This document shows, in pieces, positions 53,620-61,940 of a stretch of DNA of 64,000 nt (positions are counted from its first letter, which is position 1; each line of letters opens with the position of its first letter). The DNA comes from an uncultured Saprospiraceae bacterium. GTDB lineage: Bacteria; Bacteroidota; Bacteroidia; Chitinophagales; Saprospiraceae. The notes beneath the pieces were generated by a model, which was not told the origin of the DNA, did not search any database, and was given only the letters and a program-made list of their open reading frames with translations. The stretch covers positions 111,415 to 175,414 of the forward strand of contig CALFWO010000055.1 in NCBI GenBank assembly GCA_937928045.1, written 5' to 3'. The position numbers and the translations under genes were made by a program.

Positions 53620-53766
53620 ATGAATCGTTGGAAAAAAATATTGTTGACATTATTTGCCTTAGCGTTTTTAGCCTATTTGGTATCAAGGTGCATGGTGCCA
53701 GACGACGAAGACTATTCTATCCTAGATGAAGAGCGCGTGGTAAAATCTTCAACCATAATTATTTAA
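53620..53766 (+). CDS. 48-residue single-pass membrane protein
   Basis: A short frame starting with ATG directly after the DUF983 stop and ending in TAA at 53764-53766. The product begins MNRWKKILLTLFALAFLAYL, a basic start and one membrane helix (about 7-21), then a Cys in VSRCMVPDDE and an acidic tail. The SRC pattern after the helix could also be read as a poor lipobox. The tight placement between DUF983 and xseA (54 bases) argues for a real gene. It is too short for family assignment. Confidence 0.6.
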   Translation: MNRWKKILLTLFALAFLAYLVSRCMVPDDEDYSILDEERVVKSSTIII

Positions 53767-53820
53767 GGTTTACACTTCTGGTCACTGCGAATTGGCTATC
53801 TTTCGGTCGAAATCTTTATT

Positions 53821-55131
53821 ATGGCGGATGCTTATTCTTTATATCAAGTCAATGAATTTTTAAAGCGAACAATTGCTTTAAATTTCCCTAATGAGATTTG
53901 GATAAAAGCCGAGATCTCCCAGATCAGAGAATCACGTGGTCATTGGTATATTGAATTGGTTGAAAAGGCGGAGGGGCAAGATGAAATCATTGCGCAATCT
54001 AGTGCAGTAATTTGGCGAGGAACCTACGCCACTTTGATGCGCAAAATCGGAATGGATCTTAAAGCTATATTGGCAGATGGAATGGAGGTCATGGTAAAAT
54101 GTAAAATGACTTATCATGAACGCTATGGTTTGAAAATGACCATTGGAGATGTTCAACCGGAATATACCATTGGGAAATTAGCGAAAGAACGAGCCGCGAC
54201 TATTGCGAAACTGAAGCAGCTTCAATTGATGGATGTCAATAAGTTATTGGAAGCTCCAATTGTGATTCAAAAAGTAGCAGTTATCTCTGCAATTACTGCA
54301 GCCGGCTATCAAGATTTTCACCGCCAATTGGAAGAAAATAGCATGGGTTATGAATTTATTATTGATTTGTATCCCGCGGCAATGCAAGGTTTGAATTCAG
54401 AACCAGAAGTATTGATGCAACTCGAGGCTATTCGTGAAAAAGATTATTATGATGCGGTGGTAATTATTAGAGGAGGAGGTGCGAAATTAGATCTGGTAGC
54501 TTTTGATAGTTTGGCAATGGCAATGGCGGTAGCGAAATATCCAAAGCCAGTGCTCGTTGGAATTGGCCATGATATTGATGAATCTGTAGTCGATTTGGTG
54601 GCATATAAATCTTTGAAGACGCCGACTGCTGTCGCAGAATATATCATTGCTCACAATCAAGTTTTCGAAGATGAAATCTTGCATCACTTTGATAAAATTA
54701 GAGAAAATGTGATGGATCGATTGCAAACAGAAAAGGATCGATTGAGTAGATCTGAGGAGTATGTAAAATTGAGAATACCTACCAAACTTGTTGACAAAAG
54801 ATTGGCGCTGACTAAAATCAAATCTTTTTTACAAGTGCATGTTCCGCAACAACTTAATCTAGAGAAGCAAAGAATATTATATTTGACAAAAGGATTACAG
54901 CCTATGGTAAAGGCTAAATTAGATCAATTAACTTTGAATATCGAGGGCCTTGAAAAGCAAGTTCAACTTCTTAGTCCAGACGCAACTCTGGCAAGGGGGT
55001 ATTCCATCAGTTTATTGAATGGAAAAAGTATTAGTGAAAAGAATAGACCGAATAAAGGCGATGCAATGATCACCTTAACAAAGGTAGGTCAGGTGGAATC
55101 CACAATTAACAACTATGAGCAAAAAAAATAA
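53821..55131 (+). CDS. xseA: Exodeoxyribonuclease VII large subunit
   Basis: A 436-residue subunit of the nuclease that degrades single-stranded DNA. An N-terminal OB-fold (about 1-105; IWIKAEISQIRESRGHWYIEL) precedes the catalytic domain with VAVISAITAAGYQDF, VVIIRGGGAKLDLVAFD, VGIGHDIDESVVDLVAY and SLKTPTAVAEYI. The C-terminal part is helical and ends in the usual ARGYSI segment. TATCTTTC at 53797-53804 is a one-mismatch -7 element. It overlaps xseB by 17 bases. Confidence 0.95.
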   Translation: MADAYSLYQVNEFLKRTIALNFPNEIWIKAEISQIRESRGHWYIELVEKAEGQDEIIAQSSAVIWRGTYATLMRKIGMDLKAILADGMEVMVKCKMTYHERYGLKMTIGDVQPEYTIGKLAKERAATIAKLKQLQLMDVNKLLEAPIVIQKVAVISAITAAGYQDFHRQLEENSMGYEFIIDLYPAAMQGLNSEPEVLMQLEAIREKDYYDAVVIIRGGGAKLDLVAFDSLAMAMAVAKYPKPVLVGIGHDIDESVVDLVAYKSLKTPTAVAEYIIAHNQVFEDEILHHFDKIRENVMDRLQTEKDRLSRSEEYVKLRIPTKLVDKRLALTKIKSFLQVHVPQQLNLEKQRILYLTKGLQPMVKAKLDQLTLNIEGLEKQVQLLSPDATLARGYSISLLNGKSISEKNRPNKGDAMITLTKVGQVESTINNYEQKK

Positions 55132-55315
55132 AGAACCAAAATCTTACGCTGCGGCAGCAGAAGAATTAGAATCGATTGTAGAAGCTTTACAATCTGATCA
55201 TGTAGATGTTGATCAATTGACGGAACAAGTCAAGCGAGCAAAAATTTTGATTACTTATTGTCAAACACGATTGAGAAATACAGAAGAAGAGGTCAAGGAA
55301 CTTTTTGAAGAGTAG
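55115..55315 (+). CDS. xseB: Exodeoxyribonuclease VII small subunit
   Basis: A 66-residue helical protein. After a short basic start, SYAAAAEELESIVEALQSD and VDQLTEQVKRAKILITYCQ match the XseB family, which forms multimers on the large subunit. The start lies inside the end of xseA (17-base overlap), typical of coupled translation. It is too short to show more, but position and pattern agree. Confidence 0.93.
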   Translation: MSKKNKEPKSYAAAAEELESIVEALQSDHVDVDQLTEQVKRAKILITYCQTRLRNTEEEVKELFEE

Positions 55316-55373
55316 TAAAAAATTCCTTTAAACTTTGAAGTAATGTCTTATCTGTTTTTGACTGAAACCCTAT

Positions 55374-56429
55374 TTACTTAAACTCAAAGCCCAAAGGTAT
55401 ATTTCCAACTTCAAAAGTACTGATGGTATCTTTACTGTCTAAATTCCAAACCCAAACCTCTCCAGGTCCATTAAAGTTTCGTGCATTTGAAGTATAATAT
55501 AAGTTGGTATTCGGGTCAATTTGACTGGCTGTAAAGCTTCGATCAACGAAAGGCAATGGTGGAATTGATGTATCATCAATGGACATGTCATAAGTCCAAC
55601 CTCGACTAACGAAGTACAATCTTTCTTTGTTTTTATCAATACTCAACTGACCACCACGAACTCCCAACGGAATTTCTAAGGTGACTACATCGTTTTCAAT
55701 CTTCACCAACGACGCTTGGATATTTTCTGGATCATCTGGGTTGATAGGATTTACCAATAATCCCAAGCACATGACCCACAAATTTCCATTTTTATCACTT
55801 ACAATTTGTGAGGGTCTTTTACCCACTTCAATATTTAATAATTCAAGGTTAGAAGTTGCGTCAAATTTTGTAATTGTGCTGTCTAAAAGATCGCCACCCG
55901 AGTTGGCTACATATAGTGTCGGGCCAAATCTTAACATACCATCAGAAGCTTTATTCGGATGAGTAGAATCAATAATAGTCTGATTTGTTAAATCCACGAT
56001 CACCAATCCATCCCCAATTCCCAATGTATTGTATCTCGTAATAAATGCTTTTTGACTATTTAGAGCCGTTACGCTTTGAGCTCTTGAAAATCCAGAAATT
56101 TCTCCCAGTTTTTCAAATTTATTTGCTGTAGCAATGATTAATTTATTCGAATGTAAAAGCAAGACTTTGTCATCGACAAAAGTGATATCCATCAAGGGAG
56201 AGTCTAACGGATTGGTATTGTTTTGAGCGTATAAGTTTTGTTCAACTTGATTACAATCTTCTAAGTAATAAGAAACCGAAGCATTTAGCTCCGAGCTTCC
56301 CTGATTTACCACATATGCACCGGATTCATAGGAGTCAATAATCTTAACTGGCATTTCATCATCAGGATTACAGGCCGCTAGTACCAGCAAAGAAATCAGT
56401 AATAAAAAAACGTTGTAACAATTGAACAT
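55374..56429 (-). CDS. Propeller lipoprotein (DUF5074-like)
   Basis: A 351-residue lipoprotein with a lipobox ending LAAC (C20). The rest is a beta-propeller of the YncE/DUF5074 type with repeating patterns such as SGAYVVNQGSSELNASVSYY, GDGLVIVDLTNQ, GPTLYVANSGGDLLDSTITK and NLYYTSNARNFNGPGEVWVW. Such lipoproteins often sit near TonB-dependent receptors or cobalamin uptake genes; none is here. The ligand is unknown. It converges on xseB and is preceded on its own strand by the PAP2-lptF pair. Confidence 0.8.
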   Translation of the reverse strand: MFNCYNVFLLLISLLVLAACNPDDEMPVKIIDSYESGAYVVNQGSSELNASVSYYLEDCNQVEQNLYAQNNTNPLDSPLMDITFVDDKVLLLHSNKLIIATANKFEKLGEISGFSRAQSVTALNSQKAFITRYNTLGIGDGLVIVDLTNQTIIDSTHPNKASDGMLRFGPTLYVANSGGDLLDSTITKFDATSNLELLNIEVGKRPSQIVSDKNGNLWVMCLGLLVNPINPDDPENIQASLVKIENDVVTLEIPLGVRGGQLSIDKNKERLYFVSRGWTYDMSIDDTSIPPLPFVDRSFTASQIDPNTNLYYTSNARNFNGPGEVWVWNLDSKDTISTFEVGNIPLGFEFK

Positions 56430-56538
56430 GGGTAAATGGCTATTGATCTAAACTAAAAAGGCATCAGTTAAACTACAATAGGGGCAAAAATGCTGCCCAT
56501 TTCCTTGAAAAGCAAGGTTTTGATTAAGAGTAAGTGGA

Positions 56539-57237
56539 TTAAGCTATGTTATCAGCAGGTTTTTGCTTTAAATTCCTCAAATTTCTCTCGTACCAATTTC
56601 CGGATCCATCGTTAAAATTCTCGCAGATTGCTGCCAAACCGATGGCTAGAATAAGTCCGAGTAAGGCGCCTAGTGTAACATCTTTCAGAAAGTGTTGGAA
56701 CAAATAAATCCGAGAGAAGCCTACAAGTGCAGCAAGGAAAAAACATAAAATTTGTAGTGTCTTTCCAAAGCGAAGTTGAGTGGAACAGAAATAGGCGGCA
56801 AAACCAAAAATGCAAAAAGCGGATAAAGTGTGTCCTGAAGGAAAACTTGTATAACCGCCTAAAGTATGTATTCCTTCGATCATTTGAACCTGGCCGTTTT
56901 CTATAAGCTCTTGAAAAAATATTTTCGGTCTTGGATGTTTGAATAAAGACTTCAGTCCGAAACTTACCACTGTCGCTATTATGGCAATTATTGGAATCAT
57001 AATTGCAAATCGAAAGGCCACAAAAAGAGAGGTCAAGAGCAACAAGATGTAGATGGGTTCTTCACCAAGTTGAGTAATGATTGCGAAAATATTTTTACCG
57101 ATTTCCGACCGGTTAGTATTAAAGTATAAAACCAGATCTCCAGTTTCGATGAAAAGTAATCCGATAGCTCCAAGTAAAACCAAGAGTAGGGAAGGAATGA
57201 TGAAATACTTAAATTGATTAATTATTGATTTTATCAA
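56539..57237 (-). CDS. PAP2-family membrane phosphatase
   Basis: A 232-residue membrane protein with the three PAP2 motifs: K96-x6-R103-P104 (KSLFKHPRP), P133-SGH136 (FPSGHTLSAF) and S175-R176...H182...D186 (SRIYLFQHFLKD). About six helices are present. Relatives dephosphorylate undecaprenyl pyrophosphate, phosphatidic acid or other lipid phosphates; the substrate here is unknown. Its first 20 bases overlap the end of the LptF/G-type gene, so the two are coupled. A role in the envelope lipid cycle fits that neighbour. Confidence 0.9.
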   Translation of the reverse strand: MIKSIINQFKYFIIPSLLLVLLGAIGLLFIETGDLVLYFNTNRSEIGKNIFAIITQLGEEPIYILLLLTSLFVAFRFAIMIPIIAIIATVVSFGLKSLFKHPRPKIFFQELIENGQVQMIEGIHTLGGYTSFPSGHTLSAFCIFGFAAYFCSTQLRFGKTLQILCFFLAALVGFSRIYLFQHFLKDVTLGALLGLILAIGLAAICENFNDGSGNWYERNLRNLKQKPADNIA

Positions 57238-58948
57238 TTTTATTTTTTTTAGGAAAGAAGTTTTTGAACAAACCGGAGATGGACTGAATCATTAAGTCAA
57301 AATCTACGACTTTTTTATCACTCATTGCACGACTAGTTAGAAACACACCAATAGGGAAAATTATTATTACTGGCATCCAGGTTGCCAATACTGCTTCTAT
57401 TACAAAGGTTTCCGCAATTTTTTTGAATAACATGTTAAGTACTGTAAAAAGAATAAAGAAAACAATGGCAATTAATATTGGAAAGCCAAAACCACCTTTT
57501 CGAATGATGGCACCCATCGGAGCTCCAATGAATAGAAATATAAAACAGGCAATTGCCAAAGTAAATTTACTGTGCAACTCGTAAATATGTTTGACTCTTG
57601 TCTCTTTGAATCGATCCAAAGATCTTCGATTAGCTTCAATTTGACTTTTTGAATTTCTAGCCATGGTTTTTGCCTTTGACCTTAGATTCCTTCTATGATT
57701 TTTTTCGAACAAAGCGATTATAGAAGGATAGCTTGAAAGCGTAGAATCAATCTTTTGTTTGTATGGCTTGGTTTTATTTGTTGGCCGCTTTTTAGGGCCT
57801 TCATTTAATTTCTTTTTGCCGGCATCTCTCTTTAATTTTAACTCTGCGGCCTTTTTATCTTTTTCAAGTTTTTCCTTCGTTTTATTATTACCCGCAGAAA
57901 TATTTACAGACTTACCGGTTGGCTTTTTATCGCTTGTATTAACAGCTGATTCTTTAGCAGAATTAGGTTTGGTATTCTTCTTTTTTTCGTAGCTGTCTAA
58001 ATTGATCTTTTCTTCCTTAATGAATTCTTTTTTCATTTCCTCTTTATAAGGTGTTAGAAGTTTTGAACTCAAATTGAATGAAGCGATAAATTTATTTTCA
58101 ATTCTGGTGTCTAAACTATCAATCGCATGTGCCAGCTGTCTTCTACTCAGCATTTTATAATGCGACTTAAATCCGCGACGGTCAGATTCATCAATATTAA
58201 ATTCACTCAGATCAAAAACTTTGGACCATTTTTTAAATTCTAATCGAGTAAATGGATATTTTTTTTCATTATTCGGAACTTTTTCTTGCACCTCTCTATA
58301 TTGATTGCCATCGTATAAATTCATAACGAAGTAACGATTGTCTTCTGTTGAAAACATTTCTCCAGATTCAGCTAATATTCTTGGAGGCGCGTCTTGGTTG
58401 TATCGATTGTGATCATAGATCAATACGTCCTTAATACTTTTTCCATCTTTTCCTTTTTCTCCGATGAACATCGTAAATCCATTAAAATCATCGTTAAATA
58501 CACCTTGCTCCAAATTTAACATCGGCTTATGTCGCCGAATGTCAAAAAGCCTCGTCTTGAATTGGAGATTAGCTACTGGAATCAATTTGTTCGCGCAGAA
58601 GTAAGAGAAAAGTGAAATACCAAAGCAAACTACCATTAGAGGAGCCATTGTCCGCAGCAATGGTATTCCAGCAGATTTGATACTAGTGAGTTCGTATCGC
58701 TCTGCAAGATTTCCCATGACCATCACCGAAGAAATCAATACGGCAATTGGCAATGCCATTGGGAAAAGAGAAATAGATAAATAGAAAACGAATTCTGAAA
58801 GAATAAAAATATCTGCTCCTTTACCCGCAATTTCATCAACATATGTCCATATAGTGGACATGATCAGCACAAATAATGCGATGAAAAAGGTGAGGAAAAA
58901 AGGAGGAAGAAAACTTTTAACCAGTAACTTGTCTATCTTTTTAAGCAT
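57218..58948 (-). CDS. LptF/LptG (YjgP/YjgQ) family permease with Lys-rich insert
   Basis: A 576-residue inner-membrane protein. Three N-terminal helices with LLVKSFLPPFFLTFFIALF and LSISLFPMALPIAVLISSVM, a periplasmic beta domain (about 95-260) and three C-terminal helices (about 465-560) match LptF/LptG, the LPS-export permeases. A central charged segment (about 300-410) is rich in Lys/Glu/Asn and includes AELKLKRDAGKKKLNEGPKK. The family is usually near 360 residues, so this is longer, although long forms are common in Bacteroidota. Whether it is LptF or LptG cannot be decided. It starts the operon with PAP2. Confidence 0.85.
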   Translation of the reverse strand: MLKKIDKLLVKSFLPPFFLTFFIALFVLIMSTIWTYVDEIAGKGADIFILSEFVFYLSISLFPMALPIAVLISSVMVMGNLAERYELTSIKSAGIPLLRTMAPLMVVCFGISLFSYFCANKLIPVANLQFKTRLFDIRRHKPMLNLEQGVFNDDFNGFTMFIGEKGKDGKSIKDVLIYDHNRYNQDAPPRILAESGEMFSTEDNRYFVMNLYDGNQYREVQEKVPNNEKKYPFTRLEFKKWSKVFDLSEFNIDESDRRGFKSHYKMLSRRQLAHAIDSLDTRIENKFIASFNLSSKLLTPYKEEMKKEFIKEEKINLDSYEKKKNTKPNSAKESAVNTSDKKPTGKSVNISAGNNKTKEKLEKDKKAAELKLKRDAGKKKLNEGPKKRPTNKTKPYKQKIDSTLSSYPSIIALFEKNHRRNLRSKAKTMARNSKSQIEANRRSLDRFKETRVKHIYELHSKFTLAIACFIFLFIGAPMGAIIRKGGFGFPILIAIVFFILFTVLNMLFKKIAETFVIEAVLATWMPVIIIFPIGVFLTSRAMSDKKVVDFDLMIQSISGLFKNFFPKKNKIDKINN

Positions 58949-59337
58949 ATACGCCCAGTTTCATAGGGTATAACGCAAAAATAACAGACTTGCTGTGATA
59001 AACAGCCTTTTATTTGAATATCCTTAGTTGGCTATTTGTGGAAGTGTGCGAATTTTTGGCTTGACTTGTTGAATAAAAGTTAGTGCACTTATCTTAATTG
59101 AACTTGACGTCTTATTTGTATCCTTTTTCATAACAAAGTTTAACATCTGCCTGGACAGATAATGAATGAAATTTAGGCGTATTTCAATTTCAAAGAAAAT
59201 TCATTGAAATTGCCACATTTGGGTATGTGGTTGTTGCTCAAAGGATTATAATATGTTCAACACTTAAATCTAATCCAAGATATGTTTTTTTATCCAAGGT
59301 TGTAACTAAAGTTTTCCACAAGTCGTCCTTTTAACGA
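58949..59337. other. Divergent intergenic region LptF/G-type gene / ECF operon
   Basis: 389 AT-rich bases. The minus-strand -7 element at 58976-58983 serves the permease gene. On the plus side, before the ECF gene, no exact TAnnTTTG was found, as would be expected if the operon uses its own sigma factor. No small gene was recognised. Confidence 0.4.
58976..58983 (-). promoter_or_regulatory. -7 element TATTTTTG for the LptF/G-type gene
   Basis: On the minus strand this reads TATTTTTG followed by CGT and ends 27 bases before the ATG at 58948. Confidence 0.5.
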
Positions 59338-59847
59338 ATGAGTCCAACAGAATATCAAGACAAAATCTGGCCATTGAGGCAACAACTCTTTCAGGTAGCA
59401 TTGAATATCCTGAAAAGGCCAACTCTTGCAGAAGACGCTGTACAAGAGATACTTATAAAGGCCTGGGAAAAAAGAGAAGAATGGGCTTCTTTAACCAGTT
59501 GGAAAGCATGGTTATTGACCCTAACTCGCAATAAATCATTGGATTACCTTAAATCAAGGCACAATAAAAGCCAAGATCTAGAAAAAGCTCCAGTGAAAGT
59601 AGAAACTTCTGCTAATCCCTATGAAGACCTAGAAAGCAGTGATTTGATGAGAAAATTGAAAATTTTTCTCGAAACATTAAATCCGAATCAAAAAGCGGTC
59701 TTTGAACTCCGGGAGTTTGGACAAATGAGCTATGCTGAAATCGCAACGGAACTAAATATTACCGAAGCACAAGTAAAAGTAGCCTTACACAGGGCGCGAA
59801 TAGCGCTCCGTAAAAAAATGCAAACCATTGTAGATTATGGAAAATAA
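59338..59847 (+). CDS. ECF-type RNA polymerase sigma factor
   Basis: A 169-residue sigma-70 family protein with region 2 (LRQQLFQVALNILKRPTLAE, DAVQEILIKAWEKREEW, WKAWLLTLTRNKSLDYLKSR) and region 4 (LNPNQKAVFELREFGQMSY, IATELNITEAQVKVALHRAR). It overlaps the next gene by 11 bases, and that gene encodes a membrane protein fit to be its anti-sigma factor. The operon continues with two DUF4252 secreted proteins, so the signal probably concerns the envelope. Confidence 0.92.
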   Translation: MSPTEYQDKIWPLRQQLFQVALNILKRPTLAEDAVQEILIKAWEKREEWASLTSWKAWLLTLTRNKSLDYLKSRHNKSQDLEKAPVKVETSANPYEDLESSDLMRKLKIFLETLNPNQKAVFELREFGQMSYAEIATELNITEAQVKVALHRARIALRKKMQTIVDYGK

Positions 59848-60559
59848 AGAACATATCAATCAGCTTCTTGAAAAATTTTGGGCAGGAACTTCCAGTCTAG
59901 AAGAAGAGCAGATCCTTCGGAAAGCAGTGTTTGACCAAAAGGCTCCAGAAGAACTCAAGTCGCTTCAAAGTCTTTTCCTTGGACCGATTGAGCAAGGGAC
60001 TATGTCTAATCTTGCCGATCAAAAATTCAAACAAGCTTTCGCTCAGATTCAAGCCCAAGAATTAATGAAGAAATATTGGGCCGGCGAGAGTAGTCTGGAG
60101 GAAGAAGCTAAGCTAAAAACATTGGTGCATCAATTGCCAGCGGCTATTGACACAGCTGATAATACTGACAATGATTTTCAGAAAGATTTGGCTATTGCAA
60201 AAATGATTTTCGCTGAAGTACGGGAAACTAATATTTCAGAAGCTGGCGAGGCTAAAATGTTGGCTTTCTTTGATGAGATCAAAAATAAGGAAGCTAAGGT
60301 TGTTCCTCTTAAAGAAGCGAAAGTCAGAAGTTTACCGAAACGAAATTGGTTAAAAATTGCGGTAGTTGGATTACTGTTGATTGGAGTAGGATCGGTATGG
60401 ACCAAGCGTGTCAATGACATGGAAAAGGCGGAAGCACAAATAGCTTACGAACAAACAAAAGAAGCTTTTGAATTGCTCGGAATGCATTTTAATAAAGGAG
60501 AACAAACAACTATTAATTCAATAAGAAACGCCAGTGAAAATCTGGATATATTAAACTAA
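59837..60559 (+). CDS. Candidate membrane anti-sigma factor with two WAG-SSLEEE motifs
   Basis: A 240-residue protein with one membrane helix (about 172-190) and a short outer tail. Its cytoplasmic part contains two copies of a motif, FWAGTSSLEEE (about 14-24) and YWAGESSLEEE (about 80-90), each in a 20-residue helical unit. I remember similar (F/Y)-x-G-x-(T/S)-(T/S)-LEEE segments at the start of Bacteroidota proteins placed behind ECF sigma genes. The anti-sigma role is inferred from topology and 11-base overlap with the sigma gene. A zinc-binding HxxxCxxC motif is absent. Confidence 0.75.
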   Translation: MENKEHINQLLEKFWAGTSSLEEEQILRKAVFDQKAPEELKSLQSLFLGPIEQGTMSNLADQKFKQAFAQIQAQELMKKYWAGESSLEEEAKLKTLVHQLPAAIDTADNTDNDFQKDLAIAKMIFAEVRETNISEAGEAKMLAFFDEIKNKEAKVVPLKEAKVRSLPKRNWLKIAVVGLLLIGVGSVWTKRVNDMEKAEAQIAYEQTKEAFELLGMHFNKGEQTTINSIRNASENLDILN

Positions 60560-60577
60560 TATTAATCAAATAAAGTC

Positions 60578-61105
60578 ATGAAATATTTATTCACATTTTT
60601 AGCAATCACTGTTTTAAGCATCTCTTCAAGTTTTGCTCAAGCAGATGCCATCGCCAATTTCTTCGAGAAATATATGGATGATGAAAGATTCACCATGGTT
60701 TATGTCACCCCGAGAATGTTCCAAATGTTGGATCGATTATCTCCTGATGACATTGATGATCCAGATGCCGATGTGGTATTACAAGTAGCTAAAGATCTTC
60801 GTGGTCTAAGAATATTAACTACAGATCAAAATCCTCAAGGATTTTACAAAGAGTTCAATGCAAAATTTAGCAAAAGTAATTACGAGCCTTTGATGCTTGT
60901 TAGAGACAAAGGATCAGATATTCAATTCCTGATCGATGAGTCAAATGATTATATCAGAGAACTGGTAATGTTGGTTGGAGGACAAGATGAATTTGTAGTC
61001 CTTTCTTTCACTGGAAATATCGATATCAACAAAGTATCAAAGTTAGCTAAAGAACTGAGCCTTCCGGGGGGAGAACACTTAGAAAAGTTAGAGGATAAAA
61101 ATTAG
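60578..61105 (+). CDS. DUF4252 secreted protein 1
   Basis: A 175-residue exported protein with a signal peptide ending SFAQ. The mature part matches DUF4252: ANFFEKYMDDERFTMVYVTP, DLRGLRILTT, FNAKFSKSNYEPLMLVRDKG and VLSFTGNIDINKVSKLAKEL. DUF4252 proteins of Bacteroidota are often found in ECF sigma operons; their function is unknown. It lies 18 bases after the anti-sigma candidate and is followed by a strong hairpin, so the second DUF4252 gene may be read at a lower level or from its own promoter. Confidence 0.85.
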   Translation: MKYLFTFLAITVLSISSSFAQADAIANFFEKYMDDERFTMVYVTPRMFQMLDRLSPDDIDDPDADVVLQVAKDLRGLRILTTDQNPQGFYKEFNAKFSKSNYEPLMLVRDKGSDIQFLIDESNDYIRELVMLVGGQDEFVVLSFTGNIDINKVSKLAKELSLPGGEHLEKLEDKN

Positions 61106-61119
61106 TCTTCAACCCAAAT

Positions 61120-61168
61120 AATTCGTCGGTGATCTAATCACCCTAATAAAGATCATCGACGAATTTTA
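61120..61168 (+). terminator. Hairpin between the two DUF4252 genes
   Basis: A 16-bp stem with one G-U pair (61120-61135 with 61150-61165) and a 14-nt loop is followed by a short T-run. It may be a terminator or an attenuator between the genes. Confidence 0.75.
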
Positions 61169-61241
61169 TACCAAAGCCAAAAATTAAGACCTATACCAAG
61201 CTTCTATCTTGAAGCAAGTTATTCACTAAAATATTATCAAA

Positions 61242-61763
61242 ATGAAAACGATCTTATGTTTGGTGCTAGCAATAGCATCCCTGAATCTTAATGCCCAAAA
61301 CCAAATTATTCAATCTTTCTTCGATGCAGTTCCAGAATCCGAAGATATCTTTAGGTTAGAAATCAGCGGAAGTATTTTAAAATTCGCATTAGGCGATGAA
61401 GCTGAAGGAGAACGAAAGCTAGTAAATAAAATCAAAGCTATTCGATTGATGGGAGCCGATCAATCCACCGATTTACCAAGTTATGCCCTAGGAAAATTGA
61501 CCAAAGGATTGAGATCTTCAACTTTTGAACCCCTCGCAGAGTTTAGAGATGGAGGAGACAAGGTCGAATTTATGATCCGTGAAAATGGTAAATATATTTC
61601 TGATTTCGTCGCAAGGATTCAAGATGGAGATGGAGGATTTTTCTTCTTTAGTATTGAAGGGAATTTTAGCTATGATGATATTCAAGGATTGGATTTAGAC
61701 ATCGACGGAATGGATCACCTGAAGAAATTGCCTAAGGACCGCAAAGAATTACCGAGGGCATAA
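61242..61763 (+). CDS. DUF4252 secreted protein 2
   Basis: A 173-residue exported protein with a signal peptide ending LNAQ. It is a distant paralogue of the preceding protein, with IIQSFFDAVPESEDIFRLEI, IRLMGADQS, LTKGLRSSTFEPLAEFRDGG and FFSIEGNFSYDDIQGLD. The function is unknown. A tandem pair in one ECF operon suggests that the two act together or have divided roles. Just upstream, TATCTTGA resembles a shortened -7 element. Confidence 0.82.
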   Translation: MKTILCLVLAIASLNLNAQNQIIQSFFDAVPESEDIFRLEISGSILKFALGDEAEGERKLVNKIKAIRLMGADQSTDLPSYALGKLTKGLRSSTFEPLAEFRDGGDKVEFMIRENGKYISDFVARIQDGDGGFFFFSIEGNFSYDDIQGLDLDIDGMDHLKKLPKDRKELPRA

Positions 61764-61786
61764 AAGAAATTAATATTGATTGTATC

Positions 61787-61820
61787 ACCCTCGTATTTTT
61801 CGGAACGCGAGGGTTTTTCT
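61787..61820 (+). terminator. Terminator after the second DUF4252 gene
   Basis: ACCCTCG (61787-61793) pairs with CGAGGGT (61808-61814) and is followed by a T-run. Confidence 0.8.
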
Positions 61821-61940
61821 TTTTAGCATTTTTTCGTATTAGTTACTAATAGGGTAGTTAGCATCTTTTTTGTATATTTTGCCAATTACCTTAACAACCA
61901 TCTTAACAAATTGAGTGATAAAAAATCAGTCCAACAAAAA

